Assembly (NCBI GenBank): GCA_965229685.1
Contig: OZ245920.1
Span: forward strand, 2,728,001 to 2,792,000
DNA length: 64,000 nt
Direction: 5' to 3'
DNA from: Pacificispira sp033344895
GTDB lineage: Bacteria > Pseudomonadota > Alphaproteobacteria > UBA8366 > Aestuariispiraceae
In this document: piece by piece, positions 17,408 to 27,200 of the stretch
How the letters are laid out: every line of letters starts with the position of its first letter
Position numbering within the stretch: position 1 is the first letter of the stretch
Program-made: the position numbers and the translations under genes
The notes under the pieces: generated by a model
Told to the model about the DNA's origin: nothing
The model's input: the letters and a program-made list of their open reading frames with translations, nothing else
The model's database searches: none

Positions 17408-18301
17408 TCATTGTGTCATCAACCAGTCGCGAAAGGCCGCCATGGCGGGCGTCATGCCGCGATCCGCGGACCAGACCAGATAGTGAGATCCGGGTGCCGG
17501 CATGGCCAGATCGGTCAGGCGAACCAGATCCCCGGATTCGATCATGGGACCGACCAAGCGTTCCCAGCCCAGCGCGACCCCCTGCCCGTCCCGCGCCGCC
17601 TGAATGGCGACCGTATAGTTGTTCAGGCTGCGCCCGGAGGACGGGGCCTCGATGGGCCCCAGCCCCGCCCAGGCAAGGAAGGTATCCCAGTCGATCCAGG
17701 CCGGGTCGACCCCCTTGAGCCGCAGCAACGGCAGATGCGGCAGGTCCCCGGGCCGCACACCGCGCCGGGACGCCTTGAACTGCGGTGCACAGACCGGGTA
17801 CAGCCGGTCGCCGAAGAGTTCCACCTGTTCCGTATCGGGCCAGTCCCCGAAACCGTAGCGCAATGCAAAGTCGACCGGCCCCCGACGCAACTCGATCGGA
17901 TCATCGGAAACCGCATGATTGACGGTGATCTCCGGATGATCCTGCCAGAAGGCGCCGATCCGTGGGATGAGCCAGAAACCGGCGAAGGCCGTGGTGGCGC
18001 CCACCGTGAGGCTGGGCCCGTCCGTGGCGTCCCGAATGCGGCGGCAGACATCTGCGACATGGGTAAAGCCGCGTGCCAGCGCTTCGGACAGTTCCGCCCC
18101 GTCCATTGTCAGTTCGATGCCGCGATGCACACGCACAAAAAGCGGACGGCGCAACTCCTCCTCCAGCGCCTTGACCTGTCGGCTGACCGCCCCGGGCGTG
18201 ACGTTCAACTCCGCCGCGGCGTCCTTCATGCTGCCGTGGCGGGCCGCGGCCTCGAAGGCGGCCAGGGTCGTCAAGGGCGGCAAATCGTAAGGTCGGCGCA
18301 T
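17408..18301 (-). CDS. LysR-family transcriptional regulator (GcvA-like)
   Basis: A 297-residue regulator beginning MRRPYDLPPLTTLAAFEAAA. The N-terminal helix-turn-helix (MKDAAAELNVTPGAVSRQVK, residues about 25-44) and the following LEEELRRPLFVR are typical of the GcvA branch of LysR proteins. The C-terminal part is the periplasmic-binding-like effector domain. It lies between a Rieske oxygenase (same strand) and its presumed reductase (opposite strand), so it probably regulates both; this is inferred from position. Confidence 0.9.
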   Translation of the reverse strand: MRRPYDLPPLTTLAAFEAAARHGSMKDAAAELNVTPGAVSRQVKALEEELRRPLFVRVHRGIELTMDGAELSEALARGFTHVADVCRRIRDATDGPSLTVGATTAFAGFWLIPRIGAFWQDHPEITVNHAVSDDPIELRRGPVDFALRYGFGDWPDTEQVELFGDRLYPVCAPQFKASRRGVRPGDLPHLPLLRLKGVDPAWIDWDTFLAWAGLGPIEAPSSGRSLNNYTVAIQAARDGQGVALGWERLVGPMIESGDLVRLTDLAMPAPGSHYLVWSADRGMTPAMAAFRDWLMTQ

Positions 18302-18510
18302 GGATCGTTTCCCCGACAGCAGGCTTGTCGTCCGGCAGTTAGCCCATACAGGTGAGTTTGACGCAAGCGAACTTCGTCGCAAACGGAACACGAGCGGACG
18401 TTTCCGGTGCTTGCGGCGCGGCGCATTTTGCGGCACCGTCCGGCTTCCGCCGCCGGGTCTGTTACCCGGCCTATCCGAAACGCCCGCCCCGCCCATTCAC
18501 GGAGTGCGCG

Positions 18511-19467
18511 ATGATCCCCTCTCCCTTCTCCGCAATCCTGAAAGAAACCACGGATCTTTCCAACGAAATCCGCAGCTTCACCTTCGAGGCGCGCGACGCC
18601 ACGCCCTTTGCGACGGCCCGGGCCGGAGCCCATGTCGACGTGCATCTGCCCGGCGGACTTCAGCGGCAGTATTCGCTGTGGCAATGGGACCCGGAGGGGC
18701 GCTGGGGCAGCGTTGCGGTCAAGCGCGAGGACACCGGCCGCGGCGGCTCGCGCGCGATGCACGATTTGACACCGGGCACGGAACTTCAACTGGTCGGTCC
18801 GCGCAACAATTTCACTCTGGAAGAGGACGGGCCCCATTCGATCCTGATCGCCGGTGGCATCGGCGCGACTCCGATCTACGCCATGGCCGCTCGGCTCGCG
18901 GCCTTGGGCAAATCTCAGCAGGTTCACTACCTGACACGCAGCCGCAGCCATGCGGCCTTTCAGCCTGCCTTCGAGGCGCTCGGCCTCGGCAATGCCCTGG
19001 AGTGCCGCTATGACGACACACACGGGCTGATCGATCTGAATGGCTTGTTCGGGTCCGTGCCAAAAGACAGCCATGTCTATGTCTGCGGGCCGGAGCCGCT
19101 ATTGGCCGCCGTACTGGACACCGGCCGTGCCCATCTGCCGGACGAGCAGGTGCACTTCGAACGGTTTTCCGCCAATCCCAGCGCCCTTGAAGGTCCATCG
19201 GACTCCTTTGAGGTGGAACTGGCCCAGAGCGGCAAGACACTCTCCGTCCCGGCGGACAAATCCATTCTGGATGTGCTGTTGGAGAACCGGGTCAGCGTCG
19301 ACTACAGCTGCACCGAGGGGGTCTGCGGCGCCTGCATCATTGATGTCCTCGACGGCGAAATCGATCATAGGGATAGCGTTCTGACGCCCGATGAACAGGC
19401 CGACAACGAACTGATGTGTGTCTGTGTCTCCCGCGCGAAGGGATCAAAACTGATCCTCGACATTTGA
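18511..19467 (+). CDS. Oxygenase reductase with FMN, NAD and 2Fe-2S domains (class IA type)
   Basis: A 318-residue protein of the phthalate dioxygenase reductase/VanB/CntB type. The flavin-binding motif RQYSL lies near residue 51, the NAD-binding stretch IAGGIGATPIYAM near 112, and the C-terminal plant-type ferredoxin motif YSCTEGVCGACIID near 270 with a last Cys in LMCVC. The ATG follows a GGAG site. It should pass electrons from NAD(P)H to the Rieske oxygenase encoded at 16152-17297. It is divergent from the LysR gene. Confidence 0.9.
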   Translation: MIPSPFSAILKETTDLSNEIRSFTFEARDATPFATARAGAHVDVHLPGGLQRQYSLWQWDPEGRWGSVAVKREDTGRGGSRAMHDLTPGTELQLVGPRNNFTLEEDGPHSILIAGGIGATPIYAMAARLAALGKSQQVHYLTRSRSHAAFQPAFEALGLGNALECRYDDTHGLIDLNGLFGSVPKDSHVYVCGPEPLLAAVLDTGRAHLPDEQVHFERFSANPSALEGPSDSFEVELAQSGKTLSVPADKSILDVLLENRVSVDYSCTEGVCGACIIDVLDGEIDHRDSVLTPDEQADNELMCVCVSRAKGSKLILDI

Positions 19468-19588
19468 GGCCGGGCCCGGCGGGCAGATGCGGCTCGACCA
19501 TCCGTCGCCGGATGTCGGGTGACACTGTTTTCCGTGCCTCACCGCTCCATAACCGTTTATGATGGCGGGCGAGTGAGGGAATGAAACA

Positions 19589-20125
19589 ATGCGCCTTTTG
19601 CTGAGTTTGTTGGTATTTTTTGCAGTCCATCAGGGGCCTGCCACCGCCGAGGAGGTTCGCTTCTTCGAACCCGGGGAGGCGACGGCGGAAGACCTGCTGG
19701 AAGCCATGGCCGGCCCATCGCCCGTGTCCATCGGGGCGACGCGGGGCCTCCCGGGGGCCAGTTCCGAAACGGTCCCCACGCAAAGTGGCGGGACTGTTGG
19801 CTACCGCATCCAGTTCGACTTCGACTCCGACCGGATATCGGAACGCGATGCCCCCTTCCTGTCGGAAATCGCCCGCATGCTGGCCTTTCCGGAAATGCGC
19901 GATCGCATCCTGGTGATCGAGGGACATACCGACGCCGTGGGCAGCGAAACCTATAACCTCAATCTATCCAAACGACGCGCACTATCGGTCAGGAACTATC
20001 TGACGGACCGCTATGGCATCGACCCGCTGACGCTGCACGTGATCGGCCGGGGCGAGGCAAAACCGATCGAGCCTTGGAACCCGGAATCGGATGCGAACCG
20101 ACGGGTGCAGTTTTACCTGCGCTAG
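19589..20125 (+). CDS. OmpA-family peptidoglycan-associated envelope protein
   Basis: A 178-residue exported protein with a short Sec signal (MRLLLSLLVFFAVHQGPATA). Residues about 70-178 form an OmpA C-terminal domain: IQFDFDSDRIS, IEGHTDAVGSETYNLNLSKR, and a final RVQFYLR. Such domains bind the diaminopimelate of peptidoglycan. There is no lipobox and no beta-barrel, so it is probably a soluble periplasmic protein. A GAGGGA site precedes the start. It has no evident operon partner. Confidence 0.85.
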   Translation: MRLLLSLLVFFAVHQGPATAEEVRFFEPGEATAEDLLEAMAGPSPVSIGATRGLPGASSETVPTQSGGTVGYRIQFDFDSDRISERDAPFLSEIARMLAFPEMRDRILVIEGHTDAVGSETYNLNLSKRRALSVRNYLTDRYGIDPLTLHVIGRGEAKPIEPWNPESDANRRVQFYLR

Positions 20126-20205
20126 GCTGGCCGGCCCGGCGCCCCTTGATCGGTGCCTTCTGAAATTCCAGTCTACTGAAGGATGAAGAAGGAGCGCCCT
20201 TGGCC

Positions 20206-20667
20206 ATGAAGCGCCTGCTGATCGTCACCCACGCCCCGTCCCCGAACACGCGCAGGCTGCGCGACGCCGCAATCGATGGCGCCCGGGAAGGCGGCGGGGA
20301 TACGGTCGAGATTTTGTCGAAACCCGCCCTGGAGGCAGGGCCGGAGGATGTCCTTCAGTCGGACGGCATCCTGCTCGGGACGACGGAAAACCTGGGATAC
20401 ATGTCCGGGGCGCTGAAGGACTTCTTCGACCGAACCTACTACGCGGTCCTTGAGGAGAAACAGGGGCTGCCCTATGCCCTGTATATCCGGGCCGGCATGG
20501 ACGGGACCGGCACCCGCCGCGCGGTCGAGAGCATCGCCACGGGCCTGCGGTGGAAAGCAATGCGCGACCCGCTGATCTGCCGCGGCGATTGGCAGGACAG
20601 CTTCGTCGATGACTGCAGCGAGTTGGGCATGCTGGCGGCCGCGGGCCTGGACGCCGGCATTTTCTGA
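20206..20667 (+). CDS. Flavodoxin-like NAD(P)H-dependent reductase family protein
   Basis: A 153-residue protein beginning MKRLLIVTHAPSPNTRRLRD, with a flavodoxin-like fold: an N-terminal phosphate-binding loop (THAPSPNT) and a flavin-contact region (GTTENLGYMSGALKDFFDRT). The family includes FMN reductases and quinone reductases. An in-frame TTG at 20200, closer to the GGAG site, is an alternative start. The electron partner is unknown. Confidence 0.78.
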   Translation: MKRLLIVTHAPSPNTRRLRDAAIDGAREGGGDTVEILSKPALEAGPEDVLQSDGILLGTTENLGYMSGALKDFFDRTYYAVLEEKQGLPYALYIRAGMDGTGTRRAVESIATGLRWKAMRDPLICRGDWQDSFVDDCSELGMLAAAGLDAGIF

Positions 20668-20756
20668 CACCGACGGCGACGCCCCCGTCACAAGCCGGTG
20701 CTTTCGAAGCAGGGACGATTCGTCTATGCCTGAAGTTTGATCAGCGAAAGCACCGT

Positions 20757-21287
20757 ATGCCGTCCGATGTCCTTACCCCCCGCCACGAGCGGCTCCTGTC
20801 CTATTGGAGATCCCTGTTACCGCCGGAAGGGGGCCTTCCGGCAAGGCGGCACTTCGATCCCGTCGCCATTCCGGATCTGCTGTCCTTTCTGGTCCTTGCG
20901 GATGTGGAAGGCAGCGACCTCCGATTCCGAGTCGTCGGAACTGAAATGGCGGAAGCGTGGGGCAGCGACTTCACCGGCAAGACGCTCCGCGAGATCATGC
21001 AGGGACAGTATCACGATTTCATCCGCGACCAGTTCGACGCCTGTATCGAAAGCCGCGCTCCGGTCGCCTCGCACAGCCGCTTCCAATGGGATCGCGGGCG
21101 TTGGCTCGACACGATCCGCGTCATGATCCCGCTCGCCCGTAACGCCGAACCGGCCCGCGTGGGCCATGTTGTCGTCGGCCAGTCATTCCATTACGACCGG
21201 ACCGGACCGGAAACGCCCAGCGTTTACAGTCTGAAGGAAGGGACGCTGTCCGAACTGTCGCGCAGGGTCCTGGACGTACAGCCATAG
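20757..21287 (+). CDS. PAS-domain protein (PAS_5 type)
   Basis: A 176-residue protein that appears to consist mainly of one PAS fold. It has the pattern HFDPVAIPDLLSFLVLADVE, RFRVVGTEMAEAWGSDFTGK and LREIMQGQYHDF, characteristic of short alphaproteobacterial PAS_5 proteins. No output domain is attached, so a sensory or cyclic-di-GMP role cannot be shown. It ends convergently with the DUF2155 gene, 20 bp apart. Confidence 0.75.
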   Translation: MPSDVLTPRHERLLSYWRSLLPPEGGLPARRHFDPVAIPDLLSFLVLADVEGSDLRFRVVGTEMAEAWGSDFTGKTLREIMQGQYHDFIRDQFDACIESRAPVASHSRFQWDRGRWLDTIRVMIPLARNAEPARVGHVVVGQSFHYDRTGPETPSVYSLKEGTLSELSRRVLDVQP

Positions 21288-21307
21288 GCGCCCAGCCGGG
21301 CCCGCGC

Positions 21308-21736
21308 TCAGTCCTGGACGTTCGATTCCACGGCTGAATTCGCAGCCGGCGCCGGGTCCTTGCAGTCCAGCAGCCAGACGTCATAGACGGCGTGCTCCAC
21401 GGCGTTGAGCCCCGGACTGGACGCGAACATCCATCCGGTGAACAGGACATTCTGTTCCTGCCCCGGGCGCAGTTCGTCGATCTCGATGAAGGCCGCCGCT
21501 TCCGGTCGCTCTTCCGGTGGAGTCCGGTCGCAATGACGAACCCGGATGCGCAGCGCTCCGAAATCGATCGGCTGATCGATCTGAACCTCGAATGTGGAGA
21601 CCCGCGCGGTGACCTTGTCGAGCCCCTGCAGCACGGCGATGGATTTCGGCTCGGCTGAAGCCGGCGCGATTGCGCCGAACAGAAATGCGACGCCGCAGAG
21701 GGCGCCCTTCCGGATTGGTCCAGACACCCCGATCAT
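21308..21736 (-). CDS. DUF2155-domain exported protein
   Basis: A 142-residue protein with a signal peptide (hydrophobic stretch ending in ASAEP, about residue 28) and the DUF2155 hallmark FTGWMFASSPGLNAVEHAVY followed by DVWLLDC. Its function is unknown. In many alphaproteobacteria it is found near NDUFA12-type and MlaD-type genes, as here. The start overlaps the methyltransferase stop (ATGA), so they are likely co-translated. Confidence 0.85.
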   Translation of the reverse strand: MIGVSGPIRKGALCGVAFLFGAIAPASAEPKSIAVLQGLDKVTARVSTFEVQIDQPIDFGALRIRVRHCDRTPPEERPEAAAFIEIDELRPGQEQNVLFTGWMFASSPGLNAVEHAVYDVWLLDCKDPAPAANSAVESNVQD

Positions 21737-22491
21737 TCAGCCAGCTCCGCCGAAAAGCGCAGACGCACATAATCCGCCACCCAGGTACCGTCCGGATCCG
21801 TCAATACGGGCCGCAGGGCGTCGCGGATCTGGTCGATGGCAGCCACGCGTTCCGTCTCGTCGATCCGATTGAGGAAGCTCTCCCCGAAAGACGCCAGCCA
21901 TCCGTCGACATCGCCCGGCAGCGGTGTCGGCCGATTGATCAATTCGATGGATTTCACAACGAAGCCTTCCGCCTCCAGGACGTCACGATAGGCATCAGGA
22001 GTCGGAAAGTACCAGGGATCGGCGTCGTCCGGATCAATCCCACGGGCGGCGACCGCGACCCGAAGGGCGGTGCGCAGCGTCTGGACATTGCCCACGCCGC
22101 CGAACTCGCCGACAAAGCGCCCGCCGGGCTTCAGCGCCCTTCGCACCCCGGAGACTACGGCCGCGGCATCCTTCATCCAATGCAATGCCGCATTGGTGAA
22201 CACCGCGTCGAACTGGGCGTCGAAGGTCAGGTTCTGACCATCTGCCACATGGGCGTCCAGCCCTTCGTCCCTGGCCTTTCGAATCTGATCGGCGCTGGCG
22301 TCGACCCCGACAACGTCGCAGCCCAGCGCCGCGAGTTTTCGGGTCAGGGCCCCTTCCCCGCAACCAAGATCAAGAATTCTTTCACCGGCTTTTGGGGCCA
22401 GCAAATCCACGACCGGCATCCCGAGTTCGGCGACGAATCCCGCGTTCCGGCGATACCTTTCCGGGTCCCAGTGCTGATCGGCAACCGTCAT
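21733..22491 (-). CDS. Class I SAM-dependent methyltransferase
   Basis: A 252-residue methyltransferase. Motif I is ILDLGCGEGALT (near residue 40), followed by VVGVDAS and the later FDAVFTNAALHWM. The overall pattern (NAALHWMKD, LKPGGRFVGEFGG) resembles trans-aconitate 2-methyltransferase-like proteins. It lies 30 nt after the second MlaD-like gene and overlaps DUF2155. The substrate is unknown. Confidence 0.82.
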   Translation of the reverse strand: MTVADQHWDPERYRRNAGFVAELGMPVVDLLAPKAGERILDLGCGEGALTRKLAALGCDVVGVDASADQIRKARDEGLDAHVADGQNLTFDAQFDAVFTNAALHWMKDAAAVVSGVRRALKPGGRFVGEFGGVGNVQTLRTALRVAVAARGIDPDDADPWYFPTPDAYRDVLEAEGFVVKSIELINRPTPLPGDVDGWLASFGESFLNRIDETERVAAIDQIRDALRPVLTDPDGTWVADYVRLRFSAELAE

Positions 22492-22521
22492 CCGGCGCTT
22501 CCTTTCATCGGGCCGAATGGC

Positions 22522-22971
22522 CTATTCTTCGGTGATCAGGAAAATCGCGCGGCCCAGAAGGTCCTCCAGGGCGACGACATCTTTCGTGTCGACGATTTCG
22601 TCTCCATCCGCGAGAATCTCACTGTCGGTACCCGGCGCCAGTTTGACATACATGCCGCCCAGCAGACCGTCGCCCGTGATCGCCGCAGTCGAATCCGCCG
22701 GCACCTGAATGCCTTCCTGGATCGTCATCTCGACGACCGCCTGATAAAGTTCCGGGTCGATTGACGCGTCGGTGACGGTGCCGACCTTAACCCCGCCAAT
22801 GCGGACATCGGCCCCCAGCGTCAGACCGTCGATGGTGCCGAACCGGCCCGTCAGTTTGAAGCCGCTGTGGTCCGCGGCGAGGTCCGTCGCCTGATAGGCC
22901 AGATACAGGAACAATCCCGCGACGATCAGAACGACGGCGCCCATGATGGTTTCGATTACGCTGCGCTGCAT
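22522..22971 (-). CDS. mlaD: MCE/MlaD-domain protein, second of tandem pair
   Basis: A 149-residue membrane-anchored periplasmic protein: a single N-terminal transmembrane helix (residues about 8-27) and one MCE domain (FGTIDGLTLGADVRIGGVKV and GLLGGMYVKLAPG). MlaD proteins form hexameric rings that carry phospholipids between the membranes. It follows another MlaD-like gene by 4 nt. The usual partners mlaE and mlaF are not in the window. Confidence 0.85.
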   Translation of the reverse strand: MQRSVIETIMGAVVLIVAGLFLYLAYQATDLAADHSGFKLTGRFGTIDGLTLGADVRIGGVKVGTVTDASIDPELYQAVVEMTIQEGIQVPADSTAAITGDGLLGGMYVKLAPGTDSEILADGDEIVDTKDVVALEDLLGRAIFLITEE

Positions 22972-22975
22972 GTCC

Positions 22976-23461
22976 CTACTCCGCCGGTGCTTCCTGAGAG
23001 TCGCGGCGCGCCTCCGCCATCAGGATGATCTTTTCGAAAAGATCGAAGAACGAAATCGAGTTGCGCGTGTAGTCGAACGCACCATCAGGCGGCAGCATCT
23101 CGTAGTCGCCGCCAGGAACGACGCGGATGTACTTTCCGCCCGCCAGCCCGTCGCTGATGATCGACGCCTCGCTGTCGACCGGAATCTCATAGCCATCGCG
23201 GATGGTCATCTCCACGATGACTTCGTTCGTGTCCGTGTCCAGACGCATGCTTTGGACATTGCCGATCGGCAGGCCGGCCATCAGGACACGGCTGCCGACG
23301 GACAGGCCTGCCGCCGATTCATAATAGGCAAAAACGCGATAGCCGTCCGACCCGCGGCTTTCCGGCTGCCCCATGTAGCCGAGCACGAAAAACGCCGCCA
23401 GCGCCACACAGGTCGCTGCGCCGATCATGCAGTGTTTGGCATCGCTGGAAAGGCGGGCCAT
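22976..23461 (-). CDS. MCE/MlaD-domain protein, first of tandem pair
   Basis: A 161-residue protein with one N-terminal transmembrane helix (residues about 10-29) and one MCE domain (YYESAAGLSVGSRVLMAGLP and SDGLAGGKYIRVVPGG). The start MARLSSDAKHCM has a GGAG site. It resembles, but clearly differs from, the MlaD-like protein encoded 4 nt downstream, so the two may form a mixed ring or two rings. It follows the NDUFA12-type gene on the same strand. Confidence 0.83.
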   Translation of the reverse strand: MARLSSDAKHCMIGAATCVALAAFFVLGYMGQPESRGSDGYRVFAYYESAAGLSVGSRVLMAGLPIGNVQSMRLDTDTNEVIVEMTIRDGYEIPVDSEASIISDGLAGGKYIRVVPGGDYEMLPPDGAFDYTRNSISFFDLFEKIILMAEARRDSQEAPAE

Positions 23462-23510
23462 GGCTACTCCGTCACCTGGGGTCGGCGCTGCACGGCGCAC
23501 CGATATCCCG

Positions 23511-23873
23511 TCATTCCGGCGTCCAGGCCTCGTAGTCGCCGGTCGCCGATGCCCGCCGGCCGCCGGCAAGCGTATGTCCGGGCGGACGATAGGCCTCAAC
23601 CGTCCCGGTCAGGTTCGGAACGTGCTCCTTCTCCCAGTCGAATCTGGGGCGACTTTGTGCCGACGGGAAGGCATCGATCGTATAGTGCAGCCAGGCATGA
23701 TGCTGCGGCGGCACGCGTGACGCCTCATCCTGACCGTCCTTGTAAATCACCCAGCGGCGGCGGCGCGTGCCGGGCGATACCTTACGGTCCTGGTAATAGA
23801 CGTTGCCGTGTTCGTCCTCGCCGACGCGCTCTCCGCGCAGCCAGGTCGTCAGCCGGGTAATCGCATTGGCCAT
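23511..23873 (-). CDS. NADH:ubiquinone oxidoreductase accessory subunit, NDUFA12/B17.2 type
   Basis: A 120-residue protein with the NDUFA12 pattern VGEDEHGNVYYQDRK, RRRWVIYKDG and the conserved PPQHHAWLHYTID. This accessory subunit of respiratory complex I occurs in mitochondria and alphaproteobacteria, which supports the taxonomic inference. It starts the minus-strand group with the MlaD-like genes, the methyltransferase and DUF2155. Confidence 0.9.
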   Translation of the reverse strand: MANAITRLTTWLRGERVGEDEHGNVYYQDRKVSPGTRRRRWVIYKDGQDEASRVPPQHHAWLHYTIDAFPSAQSRPRFDWEKEHVPNLTGTVEAYRPPGHTLAGGRRASATGDYEAWTPE

Positions 23874-24212
23874 GGCCGGTCGTATCCTCGGATATGAATG
23901 CCTTCTTGATTGGCGCGACTATGGCAAAGCCGAGCCCTTGCGTCCAGCCTGCACAGGGTGTTTCGACGCCGCAGCCCCGGAATCCTGCAGAAACCCGAGA
24001 GTCGCAAAAAAATCAATATATAGAATGCCGTCTAATTTTTTCCGCACATGGGACACAGCATATTGTATCTGGCTACAGATGGTGTACCATCACCAAAGTT
24101 TCACAAGATATAGCGCGTCGGACGGCACAATGCAGGCGGGGAGTTGGCCTGCCGCCGAACAGCGGTCGTTCCGGCGTCCGGCAATCTGGCAGCCAAGGGG
24201 GTCAGCGTACAC
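23874..24212. other. Non-coding region between NDUFA12 and nrdJ
   Basis: No credible gene was seen in this divergent spacer. It becomes AT-rich from about 24000 (AATCAATATATAG, CTAATTTTTT), consistent with promoters, and contains two NrdR-like boxes and a small palindrome GATGGT-GT-ACCATC between them. No cobalamin riboswitch was found here although nrdJ encodes a B12 enzyme. Confidence 0.5.
24053..24116 (+). promoter_or_regulatory. Two NrdR-like boxes before nrdJ
   Basis: ACACAGCATATTGTAT (24053-24068) matches 13 of 16 positions, and TCACAAGATATAGCGC (24101-24116) 12 of 16, of the known NrdR box pattern acaCwAtATaTwGtgt. NrdR represses ribonucleotide reductase genes by binding such paired boxes. 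The start-to-start distance is 48 bp, wider than the commonest spacing, so the pair is plausible but unproven. Confidence 0.45.
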
Positions 24213-27200
24213 ATGCGTATCGCGAGACGGTTCACCAAGAAAAACGAGTCGCCTTACGCGGCGATCCAGTTCCGCAAGACCGATTCGGAAATTCGGAATC
24301 CCGACGGAACCGTCGTCTTTCAGCTGAAGGACATCGAGATCCCCTCGAACTACAGCCAGGTCGCTGGCGACGTGCTGGCCCAGAAGTACTTCCGCAAGGC
24401 CGGCGTCCCCGCCGCGACCAAACCGGTCAAGGAAAAGGACGTTCCGGAATTCCTGTGGCGCCGCGTGCCGGACGAAGCGGCTCTGAACAAGATGCCGGAA
24501 GAGGACCGCTTTGGCAGCGAGACGAAATCGACGCAGGTCTTTGACCGACTGGCGGGCACTTGGGCCTATTGGGGCTGGAAGGGCGGCTATTTCGACGCCG
24601 AAGAGGATGCCCAGGCCTATTTCGACGAAATGCGCTTCATGTTGGCCCGCCAGATGGCCGCACCGAACAGCCCGCAATGGTTCAACACGGGCCTGCACTG
24701 GGCCTATGGCATCGACGGTCCGAGCCAGGGCCATCTTTACGTCGACTACAAGACCGGCAAGCTGGTCCGATCCAAGTCCGCCTATGAGCATCCGCAACCC
24801 CATGCCTGCTTCATCCAGTCCGTCGAAGACGATCTGGTAAACGACAACGGCATCATGGACCTGTGGGTCCGTGAAGCGCGCCTGTTCAAGTACGGCAGCG
24901 GTACCGGCACCAATTTCTCACGCATTCGCGGTGCCAACGAGCCGCTGGCCGGAGGCGGCAAGTCTTCCGGACTGATGAGCTTCCTGAAAATCGGCGACAA
25001 GGCAGCGGGCGCGATCAAGTCGGGTGGCACGACGCGCCGGGCGGCCAAGATGGTCGTGGTCGATGTCGACCATCCCGACATTGAAGGCTTCGTCGACTGG
25101 AAGGTCATTGAGGAGCAGAAGGTCGCCGCCTTGGTAGCCGGCTCCAAGCTGCATGCCGAACATCTGAACGCGATCATGAAGGCCTGCAATGAAGGTCGGC
25201 TGGATGACGGGGCCGTGCTGACCGGCGATGCCCGGTTCGATCCGAAACGGAACCGGACGCTGAAGAACGAGATTCGCGCCGCGCGCCGCGCCCAGATTCC
25301 GGAAAACTATGTCCAACGCGTGATCCAGTTCGCCCGCCAAGGCTATACCGAGATCGAGTTCCCGACCTATGATACGGACTGGGATTCGGAAGCCTACAGC
25401 ACGGTTTCCGGCCAGAACGCCAATAACTCCGTCCGGGTCACGGACGAATTTCTGCGCGCGGTCGAGACCGGCGGCGACTGGGCCCTGAAGAACCGCACGG
25501 ACGGCAAGGTCGCCAAGACGCTGAAGGCCGCCGACCTGTGGGAAAAGATCGGCCATGCCGCCTGGGCCAGCGCCGATCCCGGCATTCAGTACGACACCAC
25601 GATCAACGATTGGCATACCTGCCCGAATTCGGGCCGGATCAACGCGTCGAACCCGTGTTCGGAATACATGTTCCTGGACGATACGGCGTGCAATCTGGCC
25701 TCCTTGAATCTGATGCAGTTCCGGCGCCCGGATCGAGGCTTCGATATCGAAGGCTTCAGCCATGCGGTCCGCCTGTGGACGGTGACCCTGGAAATTTCGG
25801 TCCTGATGGCGCAGTTCCCGTCGAAATCCATCGCGGAACTATCCTACAAATACCGCACACTGGGCCTCGGCTTCGCCAATATCGGTGGGCTGCTGATGGC
25901 CGCCGGCCTGTCCTATGACAGCGACGAGGGCCGGGCGATCTGTGGCGCGATTTCCGCCCTGATGACGGGTGTTTCCTACGAGACCTCTGCGGAAATGGCG
26001 TCGGAACTGGGGCCCTTCCCCGGTTTCGAGGAAAACCGCGATGCCATGCTGCGCGTCATGCGCAACCACCGTGTGGCCGCCCATGGCTGGGGCGACGGGT
26101 ATGACGGGCTGTCCGTGACGCCGGTGCCGTTGGACGTGCCGAACTGCCCGGACGAAGTTTTGGCCAAGGCCGCCGCCGATGCCTGGGACCGCGCCGTGAA
26201 GGCGGGAGAGCAGCACGGCTACCGCAACGCCCAGGCCACCGTCATCGCCCCAACCGGCACGATCGGTCTTGTGATGGATTGCGACACGACCGGGATTGAG
26301 CCGGATTTCGCGCTGGTGAAGTTCAAGAAGCTGGCCGGCGGCGGTTACTTCAAGATCATCAACCGCACCGTACCGGAAGCCCTGAAAACCCTCGGCTACA
26401 GCGAACGGGAAATCGGTGAGATCGAACGCTATGCCGTCGGCCACGGCACCCTGGCCGGCGCGCCGGGCGTCAACCATGACAGCCTGATGGCCAAGGGTTT
26501 CGGCCCGGAAGAAATCGCCAAGCTGGAATCCGCCCTGGGCAACGCGTTCGACATCAAGTTCGTGTTCAACAAATGGACACTGGGCGAGGCCTTCTGCACT
26601 GACATGCTGGGCTTCGACGCCGACGACCTGAACGACATGAGCTTCGACATGCTGGCGGAGCTGGGTTTCGAGCGGCACGAGATCGACGCGGCGAACACCT
26701 ATTGCTGCGGGGCGATGACCCTGGAAGGCGCGCCGCATCTGCGGGCCGAACATCTGCCGGTTTTCGACTGCGCCAATCCGTGCGGCAAGAAAGGCACGCG
26801 CTTCCTGACCGCCGAAAGCCACATTCGGATGATGGCTGCAGCACAGCCTTTCATCAGCGGTGCGATCTCCAAGACGATCAACATGCCGAATTCGGCCAGC
26901 GTCGAGGATTGCAAGGCGGCATATATCCTGAGCTGGAAGCTGGGCCTGAAGGCGAACGCGCTCTACCGCGACGGATCGAAACTGTCCCAGCCGCTGGCGT
27001 CCAGCCTGCTGGACGATGACGACCTGCAGGACGATCTGGCCGATGCGACACCGGCCGAAGCCATCCCGATGGTGGCAGAGCGGATCGTCGAGCGGATCAT
27101 CGAGAAACGTGCCGACCGCAAGAAACTGCCGCACCGCCGCAAGGGCTATACCCAGAAGGCGATCGTCGGCGGCCACAAGGTCTATCTGCGCACCGGCGAA

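Noticed and set aside
23874..24212. Cobalamin riboswitch before nrdJ
   Set aside because: The B12 box and other conserved blocks are absent; only NrdR-like sites were seen.
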